A stretch of 64,000 bases of DNA from Mixophyes australis (Eukaryota; Chordata; Amphibia; Anura; Limnodynastidae). Shown here one piece after another: positions 9,516 through 18,157 of this stretch (position 1 is its first letter; each line of letters opens with the position of its first letter). The stretch is taken from positions 1 to 64,000 of the forward strand of contig JAVHZZ010000063.1 of NCBI GenBank assembly GCA_036250195.1, read 5' to 3'. The notes beneath the pieces were generated by a model. It was not told the DNA's origin and searched no databases. It worked only from the letters and a program-made list of their open reading frames with translations. The position numbers and the translations under genes are program-made.

Positions 9516-9527
9516 GTATTCTCTGGC
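9516..9527 (+). other. Primer-binding site, probably self-primed
   Basis: Only 13 bases separate the LTR end from the gag ATG, and these do not look like a tRNA 3'-end complement. CTCTGGC (9,521-9,527) is the exact reverse complement of GCCAGAG (9,109-9,115) at the predicted RNA start. Two more pairs (9,518-9,519 with 9,117-9,118) follow one mismatch. This is the layout of the self-priming Tf1/sushi group. Confidence 0.55.
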
Positions 9528-9528
9528 C

Positions 9529-10473
9529 ATGACAACGGAGGGGTCTGGTGAACCGTCTGCTCGAGACCTATTCCTGCATTTGGCTCAACGATTGGAGCAA
9601 CAAGAAGCAGCCCAAGCGCATCTCCTACAATGTGTCCAAGGGATTGCTACCCGCTTCGATACATTTCAGAATGCTTCACCCGCTACACCAGCCATAACCT
9701 CTTCTGCATCCACAGCATCCAGTGTGGTTACGGTCTCTACAGCGGCCTCCGGTTTACGCATCCCGACACCCGAATAGTTTGACGGTGATCCCAAGAAGTG
9801 CAGGGGCTTTCTGAACCAATGTGCCATTCAATTTGAGTGCAACCCAGGGGCCTTTTCTTCAGAACGCACCAAAGTAGCCTTTCTCATCTCCCTCCTCAGT
9901 GGTCAAGCCCTTGCCTGGGCCTCACCTTTATGGGAACAAGGGGGTCCACTTCTTAATAGCTCCAACTCCTTCATTGAAGCTTTCAGAAAAGTCTTCGATG
10001 ATCCCAGAAGAGTTGCTTCTGCAGCTACTAGCTTGTTAAACCTCCGCCAAGGTGACCTGTCCGTGGGGCAATACGCAGTTCAATTTCGGACCCTGGCTTC
10101 CGAGTTAAAATGGAATAACGAAGCACTGGTGGCAACCTTTTGGCAAGGTCTGGTTGACCGGATTAAGGATGAGCTAATTTCCAGAGAACTCCCGGCCGAG
10201 TTAGATTCCCTCATCTCCATGTGCATAAAGGTGGATTTGCGATACCAAGAGCGCACGCAGGAATGCTCTAATGGCAAACGGTTCATACCACGGCTAGCAC
10301 CCCAGTTCCAAAATCCCATCCTGCCAGTGGACGAACCAATGCAAGTAGGACGCTCTAAATTATCCCTTGAAGAGAGGGAGAGACGCTTCAAACAACGCCT
10401 GTGTCTGTATTGTGGAGATCCGGGACACCTGCTAAGAGTTTGTCCCAAGAAACCGGGAACCTCTTCCTCCTAA
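9529..10473 (+). pseudogene. Gypsy gag with one in-frame stop
   Basis: The frame opens 13 bases after the 5' LTR and runs to 10,473, about 314 codons. A single TAG (9,775-9,777, codon 83) interrupts an otherwise intact frame. Order: a coiled-coil-like N-terminus (LAQRLEQQEAAQAHL), a Ser/Thr-rich linker, a capsid region with FDGDPKKCRGFLNQC and the later RQGDLSVGQYAVQF, and a C-terminal CCHC knuckle, C-x2-C-x4-H-x4-C (CLYCGDPGHLLRVC, near 10,408-10,443). Gag forms the particle and the knuckle binds RNA. The 3' end overlaps pol in a different frame by about 70 bases. Confidence 0.88.
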
Positions 10474-13400
10474 ACGGTGACGGGGAGGCCGTTTTAGGAG
10501 AATCCACAGTTGCTCCCTATTCTAAAGAAAATTCCCCAGAATTTCAGATGGCTGTCATCCTGAGTACCCCCAAGGGTTCCTTTTCCACCACGGCCTTTGT
10601 GGACTCCGGCTCCTCCGGGAACTTCATTTCGGCGGATCTAGCTTCGCAGCTCCAAATACCTTTAAACCCATTGCCTCAACCGTTATCTCTGACGGCAGTC
10701 GACGGTAGTCGTGTCACCCACGGCTCCATCTCCTCCGTGACTTCTCCTGTTCGGTTGATGGTAGGAGTACTTCATAGCGCGATGATCCAACTTTTGGTGT
10801 TGCCGAGGTCCATTAATCCCCTCATCTTGGGGCTACCGTGGCTGAGAAAGCATTCTCCTCAGATGGATTGGGACCACGCTCAAGTTATGTCGTGGGGTTC
10901 AGGATGTCGCTTTGAATGTCTGTCTAGAGTCTTGCCTTCAAAATGTCAAGTAATGGCTCATTCCGAGCTAACCCATCTTCCTGAGGCCTATATGGAATTC
11001 CAAGATGTATTCAGTAAGGTGGAAGCGGAGATCTTGCCTCCTCATCGTCCCTGGGATTGCGCTATTGTTTTATCTCCTGACCAACCCATCCCCAAAGGGC
11101 GGACCTACCCTTTATCTCGTCCAGAGACGTCAGCCATGTCTCAATATATTTCGGAAAACCTGAAACGGGGATTTATCCGCAAATCCACTTCCCCAGCGGG
11201 TGCAGGGTTTTTTTTCGTTAAGAAGAAGGATGGGTCTCTTCGGCCTTGTATTGATTATCGTCCTCTCAACCGCATCACTGTCAAAAATCCATATCCACTA
11301 CTTCTCATCTCCGACCTCTTTGACAAACTCAGTGGATCTCAAATTTTTTCCAAATTAGATCTCCGTGGGGCCTATAATTTGATTCGCATCAAGAAGAGGG
11401 ACGAATGGAAAACGGCCTTTAACACCAGAGATGGACATTTCGAGTACCTGGTGATGCCCTTCGGCCTCTGCAACGCCCCAGCCATCTTCCAAACCTTTGT
11501 TAACGATATCTTTCATGACCTGTTATACACTTCTGTGGTAGTGTATTTAGACAATATATTAATATTTTCTAAAGATCTGAAAACTCATCGGGAACAAGTA
11601 AAGGAGGTCTTACGTAGACTCCGGAAACATCACCTCTACTGCAAGCTGGAGAAATGTGTGTTTGAGATTAGCCAGGTACCTTTTCTTGGTTTCATTGTGT
11701 CGGGTCAAGGTCTTTGTATGGATCCCACCAAGGTGTCAGCTATTCTGGACTGGCCTCAGCCACAAGGCCTTAAAGCGATTCAAAGGTTCATTGGCTTTGC
11801 AAACTATTATCGCCAATTTATTCAGGGATTCTCCACCATTATAGCTCCCATTACAGCTTTAACCAGGAAGACTGCCAACCCCAGGGTTTGGTCCTCGGAA
11901 GCCATGTCTGCCTTCATAACCTTAAAGAAAGCATTTTCTTCAGCTCCAGTTCTGTCCCAGCCAGATCAAGAACGACCTTTCTTCTTAGAGGTAGATGCAT
12001 CCTCTGTAGGCATTGGGGCGGTGCTTTTTCAAGAGTCTCCTGCTGGCTCACACAACCCGTGTGGGTTTTTCTCCAGACGATTTCTTCCAAGTGAATGTAA
12101 TTATGGAATAGGGGACAAGGAGTCACTGGCCATCAAGGCGGCTCTGGAGGAATGGCGACATCTGTTGGAGGGGGCTATATTTCCTGTTACTGTGTTTACC
12201 GACCATCGGAACCTAGTGTTCATTCAAGAGGCTCGTTGCCTTAATCCTCGGCAAGCCCGCTGGGCATCCTTCTTTGCTCGATTTAACATGAAGCTCACAT
12301 TCTGCCCTGGAGCCAAGAACGGACGTGCCGATGCATTATCTCGCTCATTTGACGATTCCGATCGTTTAAGACCGTTGGTTCCTCAGCATATTATTGATCC
12401 TTCTAATATTGTAGCCCTCACTAGGACCAAAACGTCCTCTCCTCCTCCAGGCCGGTCATTCGTGGAACCTCATCTCCGGCTCAAGACCCTGCAGTGGGCT
12501 CATTCATCCCGCATTGCCGGCCATGCTGGAATAAAGAAGACAACATCGTTGCTTTGCCGTCGCTTCTGGTGGCCTACTGTACGTGCCGATATTTGTAAAT
12601 TTATTGCTTCCCGCACTACTTGTGCTCAACACAAGACTTGTAGAAGAGTCCCGGCAGGCCTTCTTCGTCCACTCCCTATCCCCGATGCTCCTTGGGAAAG
12701 TGTGGCCATGGATTTTATCACAGACCTACCCCACAGTGCAGGGTTTACCACTATCTGGGTGGTTATTGATCGATTTTCGAAGATGGCACATTTTATTCCT
12801 CTAACTGGACTGCCCACGGCCAGTCGTCTGGCAGATATCTTTATCAAGGAGATATTCAGATTACATGGTTGCCCGAAGGAGATCATTTCGGACCGTGGAG
12901 TCCAATTCACATCCCGTTTTTGGAGAACCTTTTGTAGGAAATTGAACATAGAATTGAAATTCTCTTCGGGATATCATCCTCAAACCAATGGACAGACGGA
13001 GCGAATCAATCAGGACCTCGAGACATTTCTTCGCTGTTTTACCTCTGACAATCAGAATAAATGGTCTCAATTACTTCCTTGGGCGGAGTTCTCCCATAAC
13101 CAACACATTCATGAGTCTACCGGATTCTCCCCATTCTTTATTGTATATGGAAGTCATCCTGTGTTTCCGGATCCTTTTCCAGTGTCCTCTTCACCGGTTC
13201 CAGCCGTAGATACTCTTTATCGGGAGTTTTCTCTCATTTGGGCTAAGACTAAGATGGCTTTACTCAAGGCTACTCAGCATCACAAAATCTTTGCAGATCG
13301 TCATCGGAGGGCCACTCCTCTCTTAAAGGTGGGAGACCAAGTATGGCTATCCACCCGGGACCTAAGACTAAAAGTTCCTTCTATGAAGATGGCTCCTCGA

Positions 13401-13790
13401 TTTATTGGCCCGTACACCATCATGCAAGTAATTAATCCTGTATGCTTTAAATTGAAACTTCCTCCTTCTCTGAGATGTCATAATACTTTTCATGTCTCAT
13501 TACTACGACCAGTGGTACTCAATAAATTCTATCGACCTCCCTGTCGTCCCCCACCAATACAAACCTCTTCTGGAACAGAATTCGAAGTCAATCGGATCTT
13601 GGCCTCTCGCATTCTTCGTGGCAAACAGCAATTTCTTGTCCATTGGAAAGGATTTGGCCCAGAGGAGAGATCATGGGTGGACAAGCAGGACCTTCACGCT
13701 CCTAGAATTCTTAAAAGGTTCCTTCAAACAGGAGGAGGAAGAGGAGGGTATACTGTCAGGCGCCGTTCCGCACGGCCGCCTGTCTGCTGA
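10401..13790 (+). CDS. Gypsy pol polyprotein (PR-RT-RH-IN-chromodomain)
   Basis: One open frame, 1,129 residues from the first Met at 10,401. It sits in the -1 frame relative to gag, suggesting expression by frameshift. Protease: DSG at residue 68. RT: KLDLRGAYN (Asp320) and YLDN (residues 382-385), where the family has YLDD. RNase H: EVDASSVGIGAVL (Asp532), then YGIGDKESLAI and TDHRNL. Integrase: zinc-binding H701, H708 and C741 with Arg738 where the first Cys belongs, and a DDE triad D771, D831, E867 with 35 residues between the last two. Chromodomain: about 1,060-1,107, with FLVHWKGFGPEERSW. The frame ends 37 bases inside the 3' LTR. The chromodomain places it among chromoviruses. The RT and IN substitutions predict weak or no activity. 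Confidence 0.95.
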   Translation: MSVLWRSGTPAKSLSQETGNLFLLNGDGEAVLGESTVAPYSKENSPEFQMAVILSTPKGSFSTTAFVDSGSSGNFISADLASQLQIPLNPLPQPLSLTAVDGSRVTHGSISSVTSPVRLMVGVLHSAMIQLLVLPRSINPLILGLPWLRKHSPQMDWDHAQVMSWGSGCRFECLSRVLPSKCQVMAHSELTHLPEAYMEFQDVFSKVEAEILPPHRPWDCAIVLSPDQPIPKGRTYPLSRPETSAMSQYISENLKRGFIRKSTSPAGAGFFFVKKKDGSLRPCIDYRPLNRITVKNPYPLLLISDLFDKLSGSQIFSKLDLRGAYNLIRIKKRDEWKTAFNTRDGHFEYLVMPFGLCNAPAIFQTFVNDIFHDLLYTSVVVYLDNILIFSKDLKTHREQVKEVLRRLRKHHLYCKLEKCVFEISQVPFLGFIVSGQGLCMDPTKVSAILDWPQPQGLKAIQRFIGFANYYRQFIQGFSTIIAPITALTRKTANPRVWSSEAMSAFITLKKAFSSAPVLSQPDQERPFFLEVDASSVGIGAVLFQESPAGSHNPCGFFSRRFLPSECNYGIGDKESLAIKAALEEWRHLLEGAIFPVTVFTDHRNLVFIQEARCLNPRQARWASFFARFNMKLTFCPGAKNGRADALSRSFDDSDRLRPLVPQHIIDPSNIVALTRTKTSSPPPGRSFVEPHLRLKTLQWAHSSRIAGHAGIKKTTSLLCRRFWWPTVRADICKFIASRTTCAQHKTCRRVPAGLLRPLPIPDAPWESVAMDFITDLPHSAGFTTIWVVIDRFSKMAHFIPLTGLPTASRLADIFIKEIFRLHGCPKEIISDRGVQFTSRFWRTFCRKLNIELKFSSGYHPQTNGQTERINQDLETFLRCFTSDNQNKWSQLLPWAEFSHNQHIHESTGFSPFFIVYGSHPVFPDPFPVSSSPVPAVDTLYREFSLIWAKTKMALLKATQHHKIFADRHRRATPLLKVGDQVWLSTRDLRLKVPSMKMAPRFIGPYTIMQVINPVCFKLKLPPSLRCHNTFHVSLLRPVVLNKFYRPPCRPPPIQTSSGTEFEVNRILASRILRGKQQFLVHWKGFGPEERSWVDKQDLHAPRILKRFLQTGGGRGGYTVRRRSARPPVC
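13731..13750 (+). other. Polypurine tract
   Basis: An 18-base all-purine run (13,731-13,748, GGAGGAGGAAGAGGAGGG) lies just before the 3' LTR at 13,754 and inside the pol frame. It is the expected plus-strand primer. Confidence 0.8.
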
Positions 13791-14396
13791 CAGCGCGTCT
13801 GGTTGCATAGCAACCAGACGCATCACTTCCGGATCCCCCTGCCGTCCGACCTCTGGGTGTGATGACGCGCCCCGTTGCTAGGCAACGGGACGCTATGAAG
13901 GATTCCCGGCGGCAGGTATGACAGCGCTGCAGCGCTGATTCTGATTGGGTTACCACAGTATTTAAACCTCTTCCTGCCCTCTCACCAGTGCCAGAGTATC
14001 AGGTCTTCCTGCCTCCAGCGTTTGTGTATACCAGTTGCTGTATTCGTTCCTGACTATCCTCGTGCTGCTTGTGACCTTTTGACCCGGACCGTTTGACCAC
14101 CCCTATTTGGATTCTGCCTTTGTACTGTTCTCCCTGAAAGTTACCGACCCGGCTTGCCTCACCATTCTTCTGGATTTCCCTTTGTACCTCTTCTACCTGA
14201 ACGTTGCTGACCCGGCCTGTCTGACACCTCCTTGTATCTCGCTGTGGACTCTAGGAAGGACCGCGACCTGCGTGTCCCTGCAGCGGAGTCCATACTTCCT
14301 TGCGGGGGTTCCTGGTGAATACCAGGGGCACGTTAGACTCCGCGCCTTCCTCTGAGTTGCGCCAACAACAGCAGGTACCCACTATCAGTCGTGACA
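13754..14396 (+). repeat. 3' LTR of Gypsy element
   Basis: 643 bp, same ends as the 5' LTR. TATTTAAA lies at 13,959 and both X-box-like palindromes are present. Confidence 0.96.
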
Positions 14397-14401
14397 GAGA
14401 A

Positions 14402-14517
14402 ACAGATAGAGAGCTCCCCGGCCCAGGAGCCGCAGTCCCCGCATCCACCAACAGTGCTAAAGTAAACAAACTACGGTCAGCCGACCGCGACTGGACCTGC
14501 TCGCTGACCTGGGTCAA
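14402..14517 (-). pseudogene. ORF1 of older YR element, 5' part
   Basis: ATG at 14,517-14,515 (MTQVSEQVQSRSADRSLFTL). The frame continues across the Gypsy insertion into 8,872-8,479; the uninterrupted version is 57,513-58,022. A fragment resembling repeat B (CTCAGTGTTTATATCAC) lies upstream near 14,630, consistent with this element's own 5' terminus. Confidence 0.5.
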
Positions 14518-15391
14518 CTAAATTTGAGGCAATCGTGCAGGGGACACTCGATGACCTGCCAGGGAGGACGCATGATCCTGCCCTGAACCTGACCCGCCAG
14601 TCACCTTAACCTTTTCATCTACATGCACCCTCAGTGTTTATATCACTTCTAATCCCAGCCCTCTCTTACTCTTATAATAATTTTTTTGTTTTTTTTGTTT
14701 TTTTGTAACTACCAATATTTTAAGCATATTACATAAACATCTATATCTGTATATCTAAATTAAACAAATAGATCTATATATTTATATATCTATATATCTA
14801 TATGAAACATCTGGTGTTAAATCAGCAACAGTGTCCATCTTTCCGTGCTCATGAACAGGGGAAATGTCTTGCACTGACGGATACAGTCACCAGTCCTCTT
14901 CTATCAGATAATTTCATGTTTCTAATACATTTGTAGTATGTGCAGGTTTTATATGAAGAATTAAAGATCTCTGGTAGATTTGGTTAAATCCATACTTAAG
15001 ACCACTAATTTATGTAAATATATTGTATCTTTAGATGGCTGATGGTGAAGGAAAGAGTAAAACTAGAAGACTTATGTTACAGCTATATTTCTAAATGTGG
15101 AAAATGTATTATATGTAAAATATATTGATGTACAGAATCCTGAATTTGGATTAAAATGTGGATAATTCCTAGCAGGTTTAGGAAGATTTGTGTTCAGTTG
15201 AATCCTTGGGATTCAGCCAACAGAATCCGATTATTATTTTCTTGGTGTATATATGTGTAGAACATTGTGGATAGTGCATCAGTACAATATAGGTGTTTCC
15301 TAGGTTAGTATGTGTAGAATCAGACTATGTAACAACTTAACCCTTCAGTGCAAGACATGAGCTCACCCTGTATGCCGCATGATGGTATGTC
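14518..15391. other. AT-rich non-coding stretch
   Basis: Apart from the repeat-B-like fragment near 14,630, there are T-runs (14,681-14,705) and ATCTATAT-type low complexity near 14,740-14,805. No gene is seen. On the minus strand it lies just past the terminal exon ending at 15,392. Confidence 0.6.
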
Positions 15392-15778
15392 TCAGTTCCC
15401 AGCGCTGCCATTGTCTTGGTTTCCACTGATGTTGCTCGCAGAAACCACCCTTCCACATCTTTTACGAATCCACCTCCACAGGGACTGAAGACGAGATCTC
15501 CGGGGGCCAGATGTTTGCTGTTGCCTCCGCTGCTGCTGGTCTGCTGGAAGGCAGCACCATGAGCACAAACAGAAGAATGAAAAATCTGCTTGTGCATCAT
15601 TCTCGATGGTGATCTCTCTTGTGTCCACCTGCGGTGATGTAGTGATGACCACGGGAACGGAAGAAGGGATGTTGTCAATGGAGGCATGCGGTCTTTCTGG
15701 TGGGGATGGTGTACAGTCTGAGACCAAGCTGCATAGAGCATGAAGACGTTCTGTTGCTGTCTGTTTCTCATGTGTATT
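15392..15778 (-). CDS. Terminal exon, 128 codons plus stop
   Basis: Acceptor CCCCTACAG precedes the first codon at 15,778. The frame starts NTHEKQTATERLHALCSLVS, continues with a Ser/Pro/Thr-rich region and a Cys cluster (FFCLCSWCC), ends in a basic Arg/Gln-rich tail, and stops at 15,392-15,394. A second frame is also open through the exon. The one base differing in the right copy within this exon (near 15,678) is silent in the phase-0 frame and changes Pro to Gln in the other. A GTGAGC donor-like site lies beyond the stop near 15,361. Confidence 0.5.
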   Translation of the reverse strand, partial: NTHEKQTATERLHALCSLVSDCTPSPPERPHASIDNIPSSVPVVITTSPQVDTREITIENDAQADFSFFCLCSWCCLPADQQQRRQQQTSGPRRSRLQSLWRWIRKRCGRVVSASNISGNQDNGSAGN

Positions 15779-18120
15779 CTGTAGGGGAAAAAAGTTTGAG
15801 TCCAAGCCTGCTAAGAAAACTGATACTGATCTTAGTAAATGTAACAAGGATTAGTTATTATCGCAGGCCTGGATGTTCTATGGGGGAATTCAATTGGCAG
15901 CGTTACTCGTGAGAATAACGCAGCCCACGCCCTATTATCGTTAGTACAATAATTTTAACGCGGCTCTCTACTCAAGGCTTTCAGAGCTGCAAGCGAAAAT
16001 CAATGTTGAGATTACCGTACTAACGGTAATAATGTGCACTATTACCGTAGTAACATTAATAGTGCAAGGAACGCGTTATTCTCACGAGTAATGCTGTCAA
16101 TTGAATTCCCTCCTCTGAATGTAACTTAATTAAAGAGCACAAATTGTGCGGACATAATGAATTTTACCAGCTTCCTTCACCATTATGTGTTCTAATAAAG
16201 TCATGTGATGAACTACAGAAGCTCTAAGGCTCATATACAAACATCAAAACATTCAGTTGCTTCCCTAAAAGCAGCTTCTCCTCCCAAACTAGCTCATTAA
16301 AATAACAGTGCAAAACTAGACACAGTTGTGCGCCTTATCTGCACTTAGCAAAGCCGCCCCCTGATCTATCTGTTTCCTCCAATCAGACCTTTTGCAGAGG
16401 ATAATAGAATCCATCTAAATATGAAGTCAAAAAGCCACCATACCTCATTGATGGGAACTTCACATCCAGCATCTTCAGTTGTCTTCACTTCATCAGATGC
16501 TGAGAATTCTGACTGTTGATAAAATGTTTGCATATGAAAAGAATGACTACACAATGGGGTAAACCATGTACACAGGTACAATATCCTAACCATGAAGAAA
16601 CCATTAGTTTTACGCAATTCACTCCTGGGGCTGCATGTGCATTAAGTTGTTTTGTTTTTTTAAGCTGATGGAGATATCACAGATGAGCTGTAACTTGTAG
16701 TAACCAATCATAACAAGACATTCCTAGTAGTAGAAGTAGACGGCATTGGACAGAAATGAAACAGAGGACATATAGATAGCAGAATGTCAGCTTAATAAAA
16801 GAAACAGGTAGACAAAGCCAAAAAGACATGCGCATGGTTTAACAAACATGGCAGATTATATTTGTGTTGCGTCTGTTACATTAATCTACATGCGGAAGCC
16901 AAATACCAATAATGAACTGAAATTTTAGGAGCTACAGCCAAAGATACATTCCTAGTACTCGTAAAACAGGATAGCACTTCACGTGAACCAAACAAATGAG
17001 AAGACCATCCCCAGACTAATAGTAGGATATCAGAGTAACTGATAGTGTAATTTAGCAGATATTTACAAACGTTGCATGAAATGGGAAACCCTCAGGAATC
17101 AAACACTCGATCCTAAAGAGATCAATTTTATCAGGAGGTAGAAGATTTCCCGATGTCCAGCTCTACTCCTGGGCTTTGTGTTGACTTTTGCTACCTCTGG
17201 TACTATCATCATCATCATTTATTTATATAGCGCCAGCATATTCCATAGTGCTTTACAAATGGATACAAACACAGTAATAAAACAGTACTGGGTAATACAG
17301 ACAGACAGAGAAGTAAGAGGACCCTGCTCACAAGCTTACAACCTATGGGACAATGTAAGTTTGATACATGAGGTTAAGTGCTATATATTGTATATTGGTC
17401 AGATTGCAACTGTAAAAAGTGCTCAGTGGGCTATATGATCCAGTCACACAGCAATGTTGGTCAGGGGGTCAGAGAGATAGAGATGGGATGTGGGGAATAA
17501 AGGATAGTTTTGAGCCAAAGATCACACCTAGGCAGCAAGTGTGGGGTAGTATATTTTGTCATGTTCTCAACAGAAATCTAAATGTTTTGCAAGCCCAGAT
17601 ATAAAAATTACTCATATAAGCAGAAGCATAATAGAAATCTGATTTTTCCACATATCCTCTGCTGTACCTGGTATCTGAACTGGATTCCATTTTTCTGCGC
17701 CACCCCTCCACCCCTCCACCCAGCTTGCTGTTGCTTTAGACCTCCCACCGCCACCACCAAGGCCCAATGGCCTCAACTTCAATTATGTTCCATCTGTGTA
17801 AAATTAATATAATGTGAAGTGGTCACTGATGGGAAGACTTATATTTTTAGAAAGTTGTATCTTAGTAAATACCTCCGAGCTGTGATCCAGATAAAATCCT
17901 GGGGGCGGTGACTCCAGTCTTGGTGCGCACTAATAGGACAACAAGGAGCAGAAAAAGTAAATGTTATTACAGAGAGAGAATATGGGTTTTAAAAATGAAT
18001 ACAGAGAAAATCCAGTGAATTGTTATAACAAGAATAGGAGTTACTAGGGTCTAGGATGATATTGCAAATTTGAATTTACGTAAATTTTACATTTCATACA
18101 TAGATTACTACATTACTACA

Positions 18121-18157
<37 letters not shown>

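Larger units (their letters stand above)
8873..14396 (+). mobile_element. Ty3/Gypsy chromovirus (Tf1/sushi-type), full length
   Basis: A complete LTR retrotransposon of 5,524 bp: two 643-bp LTRs, gag, pol in the order PR-RT-RH-IN-chromodomain, and a polypurine tract. It is flanked by the 5-bp target duplication GAGAA (8,868-8,872 and 14,397-14,401). The other copy of the segmental duplication has a single GAGAA (57,902-57,906) and no element, so the insertion site is certain. By eye the LTRs differ at five positions, all transitions, so the insertion is recent. Gag has one in-frame stop and pol has two substitutions at key residues, so this copy is probably not autonomous. Confidence 0.97.

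Noticed and set aside
9516..9540. tRNA primer-binding site
   Set aside because: The sequence after the LTR does not resemble a tRNA 3'-end complement and gag begins 13 bases later; self-priming explains it better.
13492..13881. Plus-strand 129-codon frame crossing pol and the 3' LTR
   Set aside because: Shadow of the pol chromodomain region in another frame.
16640..17170. Further exon candidates in the introns of the mini-exon gene
   Set aside because: No AG...GT bounded open segment of suitable phase was convincing; only the listed exons share both sites and frame.
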